Shown: positions 26,512-37,149 of the stretch, one piece after another | Numbering within the stretch: the first letter of the stretch is position 1 | Layout: every line of letters begins with the position of its first letter | Assembly (NCBI RefSeq): GCF_009832905.1 | Contig: NZ_CP047135.1 | Span: 908,001 to 972,000 of the forward strand | Direction: 5' to 3' | Length of the DNA: 64,000 nt | Source of the DNA: Stenotrophomonas sp. 364 | GTDB taxonomy: Bacteria > Pseudomonadota > Gammaproteobacteria > Xanthomonadales > Xanthomonadaceae | Translations under genes and position numbers: made by a program | Notes under the pieces: generated by a model | The model's database searches: none | Told to the model about the DNA's origin: nothing | What the model saw: the letters and a program-made list of their open reading frames with translations, nothing else

Positions 26512-26922
26512 ATGAGCAAGCTGAACAAAACCATCCTTGCGGATTTCGAATCCGCCCAGATCACCCGCGAGCTGCCGAAGTTCAGCCAGGGTGACACCGT
26601 CGTCGTCAACGTGAAGGTCAAGGAAGGCAACCGTGAGCGCGTCCAGGCTTACGAAGGCGTCGTGATCGGCACCAAGAATGCCGGCCTGAACTCCGCGTTC
26701 ACCGTCCGCAAGATCTCGCACGGCTACGGCGTCGAGCGCGTCTTCCAGACCCACAGCGCCATCATCGACTCGGTCGAAGTGAAGCGTCGTGGTAAGGTCC
26801 GCGCCGGCAAGCTGTACTACCTGCGTGGCCTGGAAGGCAAGGCTGCCCGCATCAAGGAAGATCTGGCTGCCGCTGCGCAGGCCAAGCAGGCCCGCCTGGC
26901 TGCTGCCAAGGCTGCCCAGTAA
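26512..26922 (+). CDS. rplS: 50S ribosomal protein L19
   Basis: 136 residues. [22 protein letters not shown] and the central [15 protein letters not shown] are L19 signatures; it lies at the 30S-50S interface. The C-terminus is extended by a Lys/Ala-rich tail ([17 protein letters not shown]), common in Xanthomonadaceae. It is the last gene of the rpsP operon and a strong terminator follows. Confidence 0.97.
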   Translation: MSKLNKTILADFESAQITRELPKFSQGDTVVVNVKVKEGNRERVQAYEGVVIGTKNAGLNSAFTVRKISHGYGVERVFQTHSAIIDSVEVKRRGKVRAGKLYYLRGLEGKAARIKEDLAAAAQAKQARLAAAKAAQ

Positions 26923-26955
26923 TACCGCGCCGACAACCCCGGTTGTCGCGCAACG

Positions 26956-26984
26956 AACGGCCACCCTCGGGTGGCCGTTTTCGT
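26956..26984 (+). terminator. Rho-independent terminator after rplS
   Basis: AACGGCCACCC pairs with GGTGGCCGTTT around a short loop and is followed by TCGTTT. It starts 34 bp after the rplS stop. A weaker hairpin (GACAACC/GGTTGTC) lies just before it. Confidence 0.85.
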
Positions 26985-27069
26985 TTGTGGCGCATGCCAA
27001 CGGCGTGTGGAGTTGCCCTGGCGGCCACGCACCCATTACGGTAATCCCCCCACTCAGGTCAGGACGACG

Positions 27070-27438
27070 ATGCCCCATTACCCCGCCAAGGTCCGCACCG
27101 CACTGCAGCTCATGCACGATGCCGGTGTTCCGCAGGCGCTGCGCGCACCGCCGTTGCACCGGCTGCTGTGGCGGTTGGGGATCGCGATGCCGCCACCGCT
27201 GCTGGCCGGGTTCGCCGCCAACGCGCTGCTGATGGGCGTGTTCTTCGGCGTGGCCTGGGGCGTGTTGATGCTGCCGCTGTTCGGCTTGCTGGTGCCGCTG
27301 AAAACGTGGGGGATCGTGGGCAGCGCCGGCGTCGCCGGCGTGATGTTCGGCGTGATCATGGGGCTGATCATGCGCGCCCAACAGCAGCGCTACCGGCTGC
27401 CAGCGTGGCGCAGCCTGCCGGATGGGGGTGCCGCTTAA
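27070..27438 (+). CDS. Small membrane protein, DUF6404-like
   Basis: 122 residues with a soluble N-terminal helix region (AKVRTALQLMHDAGVPQ) and two membrane helices (about 45-65 and 75-98). The opening and the P-x-HRLLWRLG segment resemble proteins annotated as DUF6404, whose function is unknown. AGGA lies five bases before the ATG. Its end overlaps that of the MATE gene by four bases on the other strand. Confidence 0.7.
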   Translation: MPHYPAKVRTALQLMHDAGVPQALRAPPLHRLLWRLGIAMPPPLLAGFAANALLMGVFFGVAWGVLMLPLFGLLVPLKTWGIVGSAGVAGVMFGVIMGLIMRAQQQRYRLPAWRSLPDGGAA

Positions 27439-28925
27439 CCGGTGCGGTGTGGCACCGGTTGCGGGGCCGCCGTGGGCGGCGCGTCCGGGTTGAGGTCGGC
27501 CACCGGTGACGGCGGCATGGCCGGCACTTCGGCCGGGGCCGCCATCTCTTCGCGACGGGTCGGCAGCATGTGCGCTTTGCGCCAGCCGCCCCAGCGGTAA
27601 TACGCCAGCGACAGCAGCATCGCGCAGAACGAGCTGACCGGGAAACTCCACCACACCGCGTCGGCGCCCCAGCTGTCCTGCAGCAGTTCGGCGAACGGCA
27701 CGCGGATGCCCCACAGCGAAACGGCCAGGATCAGCAGCGGCGGAATCACCGCGCCGGTGGAGCGCACCACGCCGGAAATGACGAAGTTCACGCCGAAGAA
27801 CAGGAACGACCACACCGCGATGTGGTTGAGGTGGCGGGCCACCTCCAGCGACTGGCTCGCCTCGGGCAGGAACAGCGCCAGCGTGTAGCGGTCCAGCAGG
27901 ATCAGCGGCAGGATCAGCACGCCGGTGAGCAGGAAGTTGTACAGCACGCCACTGCGCGCCGTGCCGCGCACGCGGTCCCAGTTGCCGGCGCCGACGTTCT
28001 GCGCGGCCATCGACGAACAGGCCGCGCCGATCGCCATCGCCGGCATCTGCACGTAGGTCCACAGCTGCAGCGACGCGCCATAGGCGGCGGCCGTGTCGGT
28101 GCCGTAGCCGTTGACCATGCTCATCATCAGGATCATCGACAGCGAGATCAGCACCATCTGCAGGCCCATCGGCACGCCCTTGACCACCAGCGCACGCAGG
28201 ATGGTGGTGTCGATGCGGAACATCGCCATATCCTTGCGTCCCAGCCACAACACGTGCCGCTTGTTGCGCATGTACCAGAGCAGGCCGATCAACGACAGGG
28301 TCTGCGCGATCAGCGTGGCCCACGCGGCGCCGGCGATGCCCAGCTGCGGGAACGGGCCGATGCCGAAGATCAGCAGCGGGTTGAAGCCGATGTCCAGCAC
28401 CACCGACAGCAGCAGGAAGCGGAACGGCGTGCGCGAATCACCGACACCGCGCAACGCCGAGCTCAGGAACGCGAACGCGTACAGCGTGGGCATCGCCAGG
28501 AAAATGATGCGCAGGTAGGCCTCGGCCAGCGGCAGCGACTCGGCCGGGGTGCCCATCGCGGCCAGCAGCGGGTGCGACAGCCACCAGCCGGCGATGGCGA
28601 TCACCACCGACAGACCGATGAAGAAGGTGGCGCTGGTGCCCATCACCCGGCGTGCCTGGGGAATGTCGCGCGCGCCCATGGCCTGGCCGATCAGGATGGT
28701 GGCGGCCATGCCGATGCCGAACACCGAGCCGATCAGGAAGAACATGATGTTGTTGGCGTTGGCCGTTGCGGTCAGCGCGGCCTCGCCGAGGAAGCGCCCC
28801 ACCCAGATCGCATTCACCGACCCGTTCAGCGACTGGGCGATGTTGCCGGCCAGGATCGGCAGCGCGAACAGGAACAGGTTGCGCCCGATGGGGCCGGTGG
28901 TCAGGTCAAGCGGCGCCTTGGCCAT
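27435..28925 (-). CDS. MATE-family multidrug/toxin efflux pump
   Basis: 496 residues with twelve predicted membrane helices in two related halves. LTTGPIGRNLFLFALPILAGN at the start and the AMGARDIPQARRVMG loop are typical of MATE proteins. They export cationic drugs or metabolites with sodium or protons. The C-terminal 50 residues are Pro/Ala-rich and cytoplasmic. It appears monocistronic, divergent from the small lipoprotein gene. Confidence 0.92.
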   Translation of the reverse strand: MAKAPLDLTTGPIGRNLFLFALPILAGNIAQSLNGSVNAIWVGRFLGEAALTATANANNIMFFLIGSVFGIGMAATILIGQAMGARDIPQARRVMGTSATFFIGLSVVIAIAGWWLSHPLLAAMGTPAESLPLAEAYLRIIFLAMPTLYAFAFLSSALRGVGDSRTPFRFLLLSVVLDIGFNPLLIFGIGPFPQLGIAGAAWATLIAQTLSLIGLLWYMRNKRHVLWLGRKDMAMFRIDTTILRALVVKGVPMGLQMVLISLSMILMMSMVNGYGTDTAAAYGASLQLWTYVQMPAMAIGAACSSMAAQNVGAGNWDRVRGTARSGVLYNFLLTGVLILPLILLDRYTLALFLPEASQSLEVARHLNHIAVWSFLFFGVNFVISGVVRSTGAVIPPLLILAVSLWGIRVPFAELLQDSWGADAVWWSFPVSSFCAMLLSLAYYRWGGWRKAHMLPTRREEMAAPAEVPAMPPSPVADLNPDAPPTAAPQPVPHRTG

Positions 28926-28989
28926 GTGCGATGGAGATCGGGCTCGGGGAGAGGCACACTAGCATCAAGCCCGTCAGCGAGATATCGCG

Positions 28990-29277
28990 ATGCAGACGCT
29001 CAACCGCAGCAGGTGCCGGCGCGCCGCACTGGCTGACCGGTTCATTCCCGTGCTGGCGCCGCTCTTGATTGCCGCGGTGCTGCCCGCATGTTCTTCGGGT
29101 ATGGACCGCCTCGGCGATGCGCAGGTGCGGCCCATGGACCGACCGGAATGCCAGGTCGGCAGCGAGCGCCGGGATCTTGATGCGGGCGTACCCGTGCTGA
29201 TCGGTGGCACCGGCTGCCGCGGTAATCCGGCGGCGCCGCACCCCCTGAACCGACGACCGGCAGAGCCGGGGAGCTGA
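28990..29277 (+). CDS. Small lipoprotein-like protein upstream of hslR
   Basis: 95 residues. An N-terminus with several Arg is followed by a hydrophobic stretch and LPACSS, a plausible lipobox at residue 34. The rest is short and Pro/Gly/Arg-rich with three Cys. It ends nine bases before hslR on the same strand. The long n-region is unusual, and a chance frame is possible. Confidence 0.5.
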   Translation: MQTLNRSRCRRAALADRFIPVLAPLLIAAVLPACSSGMDRLGDAQVRPMDRPECQVGSERRDLDAGVPVLIGGTGCRGNPAAPHPLNRRPAEPGS

Positions 29278-29286
29278 ACAACCCGC

Positions 29287-29691
29287 ATGATCGAAGCAAC
29301 GCCGTTGGCCGCCGTGCGGCTGGATGTGTGGCTGTGGGCCGCACGCTTCTTCAAGACCCGCAGCCTGGCCAAGCAGGCCGTGGAGACGGGCAAGGTGGAC
29401 GTGGCCGGGCAGCGCCCCAAATCCTCGCGCGCGGTGCGCGTGGGCGAGCAGCTGCAGATCAGCCGGGGCGACGACGTCTACGACGTGCAGGTGCGTGGCC
29501 TGAGCGAGCTGCGCGGGCCGGCGCCGGTGGCCCAGCAGTTGTATGAGGAAAGCGAGGCGTCGCGTGCGCGACGGGCGGAGGCGCATGCCCAACGCCAGGC
29601 CGCGCGCAATGGCTACCTGCCGCCGGAGCATCGGCCGGACAAGCGCGCGCGTCGGTTGATCCGTGCGCTCGGGGACATCGATTCGCTCTAG
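29287..29691 (+). CDS. hslR: Heat-shock-type S4 RNA-binding protein HslR (Hsp15)
   Basis: 134 residues. The S4 fold is clear: VRLDVWLWAARFFKTRSLAKQAVETGKVDVAG, then a basic C-terminal helix. Hsp15 binds 50S subunits that carry a stalled nascent chain. It follows the small lipoprotein gene by nine bases. Confidence 0.93.
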   Translation: MIEATPLAAVRLDVWLWAARFFKTRSLAKQAVETGKVDVAGQRPKSSRAVRVGEQLQISRGDDVYDVQVRGLSELRGPAPVAQQLYEESEASRARRAEAHAQRQAARNGYLPPEHRPDKRARRLIRALGDIDSL

Positions 29692-29803
29692 CGGATTCCG
29701 GGTTTCCGCGCATTGTTGCTATGGATGGCGGAAACACGCGCACAGTCACGGTGCGCTCCAGAGGCATGCTTCAGGCTGCTGCTTCGTTCAAGGAGTCGCG
29801 CCC

Positions 29804-31000
29804 ATGCGCCCGCTGTTGATCCGCCTCTGTTGTCTGTCTTTGTGCCTGTTCGCCTTCGGTGCGCAGGCGGCCGCCGGTGCTTTCTGGAGCCAGCCGCAAC
29901 GCGGTGGCAACAGCTTCAATGAACAGCCACCCGACCGCGGCTATTTCGATGCGCTGCGCGCCACCGGTGCCACCTGGGTACGGTTGACCCCGGACAAGTG
30001 GCGGTCGGCGGGCGGGCGCGATTTCCTGATGGGCAACGCCGATCGCTACCAGGGGCTGGTGCCGGCCGACGTCGCCACCCTGCGACGTGTGCTGGACGAT
30101 GCCGATGCTGCCGGCATGAAGGTGGTGCTGGTGCCGCTGTCGCTGCCGCTGCTGCGCTGGAAGCAGAAAAACGACGGCGTGGTCGACCAGCGGCTCTGGC
30201 AGTCGTTCGACAACCACCTGCCGGCGCAGGCCTTCTGGCGCGACCTCGCGCGCGCGCTGCACGGGCACCCGGCGCTGGTGGCCTACAACCTGATCAACGA
30301 GCCCGCGCCGGAGTACGGCACCAGGCTGCGCGAACACGCCGACCCGGCCGCGATGCGTGCCTGGTATGCCACGGTGAAGGACGGGCCGCGCGATCTGCCG
30401 CGTTTCTACACCGGCCTGATCGCGGCCGTGCGCGAGGTCGACGCCGACATGCCGCTGATGCTGGACCCGGGCTGGTATGCCGCGGCCGACGCGTTGGCGT
30501 ACTGGCCTGGGCCGCTGAAAGATCCCCATCTGCTGTACAGCGTGCACATGTATGAGCCGTACGCGGCCACCAGTGCGCCCAATCAGAAGCGGAGCCCGCC
30601 GTATCGATATCCGGCGGTGCTGCCGTTCGGGTCCGGGAAGGAACGGTGGGATGCTGGGCGTGTGGCCAGCTACCTGCAGCAGCCCATTGCCTGGGCCGAC
30701 CAGCATGGCGTGGCGCGGAGCCAGATGGTGGTCGGCGAGTTCGGTTGCATGCGCCGTTGGGCGGATTGCCCGGCCTACCTGGAGGACGTGCTGCGCGTGC
30801 TTGAGGCGCAAAAGGTGCATTGGGCCTTCTACGCGTTCCGCGAGGATGCGTGGGATGGCATGGACTACGAACTGGGCGATGCCGCGCTGCCCTGGACCTA
30901 CTGGCAGGACGTGGAGGCGGGCAAGGTGCCGACGCCCAAGCGCACTGACAGCCCGCAGTTCGCCCCGATCCTCAAACGCCTGCGCGCCGCTGGTCATTGA
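29804..31000 (+). CDS. Secreted GH5 glycoside hydrolase (cellulase-like)
   Basis: 398 residues with a signal peptide (MRPLLIRLCCLSLCLFAFGAQA, cleavage near AQA-A). The TIM-barrel carries the acid/base Glu in NLINEPAPEYG and the probable nucleophile Glu in VVGEFGC, the two catalytic glutamates of family GH5, and HMYEPY on strand 7. Substrate cannot be told; endoglucanase activity on beta-glucans is the usual annotation. No carbohydrate-binding module is attached. AAGGAG eight bases before the ATG fixes the start. Confidence 0.85.
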   Translation: MRPLLIRLCCLSLCLFAFGAQAAAGAFWSQPQRGGNSFNEQPPDRGYFDALRATGATWVRLTPDKWRSAGGRDFLMGNADRYQGLVPADVATLRRVLDDADAAGMKVVLVPLSLPLLRWKQKNDGVVDQRLWQSFDNHLPAQAFWRDLARALHGHPALVAYNLINEPAPEYGTRLREHADPAAMRAWYATVKDGPRDLPRFYTGLIAAVREVDADMPLMLDPGWYAAADALAYWPGPLKDPHLLYSVHMYEPYAATSAPNQKRSPPYRYPAVLPFGSGKERWDAGRVASYLQQPIAWADQHGVARSQMVVGEFGCMRRWADCPAYLEDVLRVLEAQKVHWAFYAFREDAWDGMDYELGDAALPWTYWQDVEAGKVPTPKRTDSPQFAPILKRLRAAGH

Positions 31001-31051
31001 CCCGCGCGTGCGACCGCCTCCCGTCGAAGGGCATGTCGACGGGCGCCGCAA

Positions 31052-31075
31052 GGGACCAACCCGCAGGTCGGTCCC
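31052..31075. terminator. Hairpin between the converging GH5 and katG genes
   Basis: GGGACC and GGTCCC pair around an imperfect inner stem (AACC/GGTC) 50 bp after the GH5 stop and just before the katG stop. It could end transcription from either side. There is no clear T run. Confidence 0.4.
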
Positions 31076-31084
31076 CTGGATGGC

Positions 31085-33316
<2,232 letters not shown>

Positions 33317-33537
33317 CTACCTGTGTACTTGCGAATGTGGGCACCTGCCGCGATTGGGCAGGGCGATCGGAAAGAGCGCATCGCTCAGGGCGAGGAGCAT
33401 CCGGCACGGTCGATGGGCAGGGATTGGACGCGCGTGCGCGATGGGGTCAATCGATGCATCCGACGATCTCCTGCGGGAATGCCTCTACGTTAAGCACGTT
33501 CAGGCATTCGGTAAATTCGAACGAATCAACCAAAATG

Positions 33538-33552
33538 ATAGGCCTGCCCTAT
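33538..33552. promoter_or_regulatory. OxyR-type motif upstream of katG
   Basis: ATAG-GCCTGCC-CTAT fits the outer bases of the OxyR half-operator (ATAG-N7-CTAT). It sits 228 bp before the katG start codon. The usual second copy ten bases away is not seen, so it may be a weak or chance site. Confidence 0.35.
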
Positions 33553-33564
33553 AGCGAGGCGCGG

Positions 33565-33589
33565 GTAGTGCCGGCCGGTGGCCGGCTCC
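33565..33589 (+). repeat. Single SMAG-type palindrome
   Basis: GTAGTGCCGGCC-GGT-GGCCGGC, a GTAG-led hairpin of the same family as the cluster at 19676, lies in the katG upstream region. Confidence 0.7.
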
Positions 33590-33632
33590 ACGCGCCCTTG
33601 CCAGCGGCACCCCCCCCAAGGTCCGCGCGAGA

Positions 33633-34238
33633 TCATCGCTTGCCGAGCAACCCGCCGCCCAGCTTGAGCAGGTCGCCGATGCCCAGCTGGCCATCGCCGT
33701 CCTGGTCGAGCACCGAGGTGAGCAGGCCGCCGCTGCTGGCCGCTTGAGCTTCCTGGCCGAGTGCCTGGCTGAGCTGGCCGGCATTGCCGCCGTTGGCGAA
33801 GCGCTGCGCCAGGTAGGACATGACGATCGGGGCGAGGATGGCCAGGAGCTGGCTGGTCTTGCTGCTGTCCAGCCCGGTGGCCTGGCTCAGGCCTTGGGCC
33901 GCACGGTCGCTGTTGCCGCCAAAGACATGGCCGAGGATGCCGGCGCCGTTGGTGGCATTGCCACCGCCGCCGCCGAGCACGCTGCCCAGCAGACCGCCCA
34001 GGTCGAAGCCGCCTCCGGCGGCCGGCGCGTGATCGCGCTGCAACGCGCCAAGCAGTGCATCGGCACCTTCCGGTTGCTGGGCGTTGCGGCCCATCGCGCC
34101 GAGCAGCAGCGGCAGGGCCGCGCCCACGGCGCTGCTGGCCTGGGCAGGTTCGATGCCCAATTGCCGGGATACCTGCTGCAGGCCTTGGCCCTGCTGCAGT
34201 TGTTGGAAGAGGGAGGCGGCAAGCGATGCGTTGTTCAC
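33633..34238 (-). CDS. DUF937 (YidB-like) protein with an EF-hand-like C-terminus
   Basis: 201 residues. The N-terminal half is a DUF937 helical domain (SLFQQLQQGQGLQQVSRQLG, ALPLLLGAMGRNA), with a Gly-rich linker (GGLLGSVLGGGGG) in the middle. LDQDGDGQLGIGDLL near residue 180 is a calcium-binding EF-hand-type loop. The function of DUF937 proteins is not known. It reads alone, with two strong hairpins between it and mutS. Confidence 0.8.
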   Translation of the reverse strand: MNNASLAASLFQQLQQGQGLQQVSRQLGIEPAQASSAVGAALPLLLGAMGRNAQQPEGADALLGALQRDHAPAAGGGFDLGGLLGSVLGGGGGNATNGAGILGHVFGGNSDRAAQGLSQATGLDSSKTSQLLAILAPIVMSYLAQRFANGGNAGQLSQALGQEAQAASSGGLLTSVLDQDGDGQLGIGDLLKLGGGLLGKR

Positions 34239-34307
34239 GACGGACTCCAGTCAGGTGGATGACCGCCCGAGCATACCGCCGGATTTACTACGGCAACGCG
34301 AAGGGAC

Positions 34308-34382
34308 CACCCGACCAATGGTCGGGTGCCGCCGGCTGGGCGATGCCGCATCACCCGGTGGGGCACGACCGTTGGTCGTGCC
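34308..34382. repeat. Two perfect hairpins between the DUF937 gene and mutS
   Basis: CACCCGACCA pairs with its exact complement around one base (34308-34328), and GGCACGACC pairs with GGTCGTGCC around GTT (34362-34382). They lie directly after the mutS stop and may terminate or protect its transcript. They resemble dispersed REP-like elements. Confidence 0.6.
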
Positions 34383-34391
34383 GGGCGAAGG

Positions 34392-37004
34392 TCAGATCAG
34401 CGCCTTCAACCGGTACAGCGCTTCCAGCGCCTGCTTTGGGGTGAGCTCGTCGGGGTCGATGGCTGCCAGCGCGTCTTGGGCAGCGGTGTTGGGGGCGTTG
34501 AACAGGCCGAACTGCTGCGGTGCATCCAGCGCTTGCGGGGTGACCGTGGCGACATGGGTTTCCCCGCCCCGCTGCTCCAGTTCGGCCAGGCGACGGCGGG
34601 CCTGGGCGACCGTCGATTTCGGCAGGCCGGCCAGTGCGGCCACCTGCAGGCCGAAGCTGCGGTTGGCCGGGCCATCCTTCACTGCATGCATGAACACCAG
34701 CGCGTCGCCGTGCTCCACCGCATCCAGGTGCACGTTGGCGATGCCGCTGGGGCCGCCTTCGTGCTGCTCGTCGGCCAGTGCGGTCAGCTCGAAGTAGTGG
34801 GTGGCAAAGAGCGTGTAGCAGCGGTTCTGGTAGGCGAGGTGGCGCGCCACCGCATCGGCCAGGGCCAGGCCGTCGTAGGTCGACGTGCCGCGACCGATCT
34901 CGTCCATCAGCACCAGCGAGTGGGCGCTGGCGTGGTGCAGGATGTAGCTGGTTTCGGCCATTTCGACCATGAAGGTCGACTGCCCGCGCGCAAGGTCGTC
35001 GCCGGCACCGATGCGGGTCAGGATGCGGTCGATCGGGCCGATCACCGCGCGGCTGGCCGGCACGAAGCTGCCGATGTGGGCCAGCAGCACGATCAGCGCG
35101 TTCTGGCGCATGTAGGTGGATTTACCGCCCATGTTCGGGCCGGTGATCACCAGCATGCGGCGGTCCGGGTGCAGGTCCAGGTCGTTGGGCTCGAACGGCT
35201 GCTCGCGCACGGCTTCCACCACCGGGTGGCGGCCACGTTCGATGCGCAGGCACGGCGCGGTCTCCAGCTCCGGGCGCGCCCAGTCCAGCGCCTGTGCGCG
35301 CTCGGCGAAACCGGCCAGCACGTCCAGCTCGCTCAACGCACCGGCGCATTCCTTGAGCGGCTCCAGCTGCCCGCCCAGCGTGTCCAGCAACTGCTCGTAC
35401 AACACCTTCTCGCGCGACAACGAACGTTCGCGCGCGGACAGCACCTTGTCCTCGAACGACTTCAGCTCTTCGGTGATGTAGCGCTCGGCATTGGTCAGGG
35501 TCTGGCGGCGGGTGTAATGCACCGGCGCCTTGTCGCTCTGTCCCTTGCTGATTTCAATGTAGTAACCATGTACGCGGTTGTAGCCGACCTTCAGCGTCGC
35601 GATGCCGCTGCTGATGCGCTCGCGCTGCTCCAGGTCGATCAGGAACTGGTCGGCATGGGTGGACAGGCGGCGCAGTTCGTCCAGCTCGGCATCGAAGCCT
35701 TCGGCGATCACGCCGCCATCGCTCAGCTTCATCGGCGGCGTCGGCGCGATCGCACTGGCCAGCAGGTGCGCGCATTCGTCATGCTCCCCCAGCGCTGCAT
35801 GGAGCGCCACCAGCCGCGGCGAATCCAGCGGCGCCAGTACCGCGCGTACCTCGGGCAGCAGGCCCAGGCCGTCGCGCAGGGTGGAAAAATCGCGCGGGCG
35901 CGCCGAACGCAGCGCCACGCGGGTGAGGATGCGTTCCAGGTCGCCGAGTGCCCGGAAGGCATCGCGGATGTCGCCCTCGGCACCCCGGTCGATCAGCGTG
36001 GCCACTGCATCGTGGCGGTGCACCAGCACATCGCGCAGCCGCAGCGGGCGATGCAGCCAACGGCGCAGCAGGCGCCCGCCCATGGGCGTCACCGTGGTGT
36101 CGAGCACGCCCAGCAGGGTGTTGCGGGTATCGCCGTCAACGCGCGTGTCCAGTTCCAGGTGGCGGCGCGTGGCCGCGTTCATCGCAATGGCTTCGCTGGC
36201 CGTTTCGGTGGCGATCGCGGTCAGGTGGGGCAGGCGCTGCTTCTGGGTCTCTTCGACATAGCCCAGCAGCGCGCCGGCCGCGGCGGTGGCGCGCGGCTTG
36301 TCGTCGATGCCGAAGCCGGTCAGGTCGTGCAGTTTGAAGAAGGCGAGCAACTGGCGGCGGCCGCTGTCGGCATCGAACAGCCACGGCGCACGGCGGCGGA
36401 TGCCGTTGCGGTGCTTGAGGAACTCGGGCCAGTTTTCTTCATCGGGCACCAGCAGCTCGGCCGGCTCCAGCCGGGCCAGCTCGGCTTCCAGCGCGTCTTC
36501 CGAATCGACCTCGTTGACCAGGAAGCGGCCACCGGCCAGGTCGGCCCAGGCCAGGCCATAGCCGTGCTTGCCGCGCGACAGCGCCATCAGCAGGGTGTCG
36601 CGGCGCTCGTCCAGCAGCGCTTCGTCGGTGACCGTGCCAGGGGTGACGATGCGCACCACCTTGCGTTCCACCAGGCCCTTGGCCAGGGCCGGGTCGCCGA
36701 TCTGCTCGCAGATCGCCACCGATTCGCCCAAGGCCACCAGCCGTGCCAGGTAGCCTTCATAGGCATGCACCGGCACACCGGCCATCGGGATCGGCGCGCC
36801 GCCGGAGCTGCCGCGCTGGGTGAGGGTGATGTCCAGCAGCCGCGCGGCCTTGCGCGCGTCGTCGTAGAACAGCTCGTAGAAATCGCCCATGCGGAAGAAC
36901 AGCAGCAGGTCCGGGTACTCGGACTTTGCGGCGAAGAACTGCTTCATGAGCGGGGTATGCTCTGCCGCGCTTCCGGATTTCTGCTGCTTTTCAATTTTTG
37001 ACAT
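34392..37004 (-). CDS. mutS: DNA mismatch repair protein MutS
   Basis: 870 residues. The mismatch-reading [11 protein letters not shown] is near residue 40, and the ABC ATPase has GPNMGGKST, the signature region [15 protein letters not shown] and Walker [14 protein letters not shown]. It recognises mispairs and recruits MutL. From about residue 15 ([11 protein letters not shown]) the sequence is standard. The first 12 codons are AT-rich (14 GC of 36 bases), and no Shine-Dalgarno motif precedes the ATG at 37004 (bases before it read AGCATTGATTGAT). A TTG at 37040 is in frame but also lacks a site. A tyrosine recombinase gene starts 146 bp upstream, so the 5' end has probably been replaced by an integrated element. 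Confidence 0.95.
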   Translation of the reverse strand: MSKIEKQQKSGSAAEHTPLMKQFFAAKSEYPDLLLFFRMGDFYELFYDDARKAARLLDITLTQRGSSGGAPIPMAGVPVHAYEGYLARLVALGESVAICEQIGDPALAKGLVERKVVRIVTPGTVTDEALLDERRDTLLMALSRGKHGYGLAWADLAGGRFLVNEVDSEDALEAELARLEPAELLVPDEENWPEFLKHRNGIRRRAPWLFDADSGRRQLLAFFKLHDLTGFGIDDKPRATAAAGALLGYVEETQKQRLPHLTAIATETASEAIAMNAATRRHLELDTRVDGDTRNTLLGVLDTTVTPMGGRLLRRWLHRPLRLRDVLVHRHDAVATLIDRGAEGDIRDAFRALGDLERILTRVALRSARPRDFSTLRDGLGLLPEVRAVLAPLDSPRLVALHAALGEHDECAHLLASAIAPTPPMKLSDGGVIAEGFDAELDELRRLSTHADQFLIDLEQRERISSGIATLKVGYNRVHGYYIEISKGQSDKAPVHYTRRQTLTNAERYITEELKSFEDKVLSARERSLSREKVLYEQLLDTLGGQLEPLKECAGALSELDVLAGFAERAQALDWARPELETAPCLRIERGRHPVVEAVREQPFEPNDLDLHPDRRMLVITGPNMGGKSTYMRQNALIVLLAHIGSFVPASRAVIGPIDRILTRIGAGDDLARGQSTFMVEMAETSYILHHASAHSLVLMDEIGRGTSTYDGLALADAVARHLAYQNRCYTLFATHYFELTALADEQHEGGPSGIANVHLDAVEHGDALVFMHAVKDGPANRSFGLQVAALAGLPKSTVAQARRRLAELEQRGGETHVATVTPQALDAPQQFGLFNAPNTAAQDALAAIDPDELTPKQALEALYRLKALI

Positions 37005-37149
37005 ATCAATCAATGCTTTAAGTAATCTGTGTGGCAGCAACTGTGAACGAGTAGGGACATCTATTCCCGTCTTTGGACAGTCACCTGTAGCGCCAAAGTA
37101 GCACCCTAGGATAACGTCCAGCGAAACAGGGTCGACCCGGAGCTACACG
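36940..37149. other. Probable attachment junction (attL) at the 5' end of mutS
   Basis: Between codon about 20 of mutS and the recombinase start, the sequence turns from GC-rich core to AT-rich DNA (for example 36990-37035). The recombinase is the first gene on the other side and points away. This is the usual layout of an element integrated at the 5' end of a gene. The matching right-end repeat was not found in the window, so the exact core is unknown. Confidence 0.4.

Noticed and set aside
34326..37001. An 891-codon open frame on the plus strand opposite mutS
   Set aside because: Its His/Gln/Arg/Val-rich translation is what a GC-rich gene gives in antisense; mutS on the other strand is certain.
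37005..37149. tRNA gene as integration target
   Set aside because: No cloverleaf, anticodon arm or T-loop sequence is present between mutS and the recombinase.
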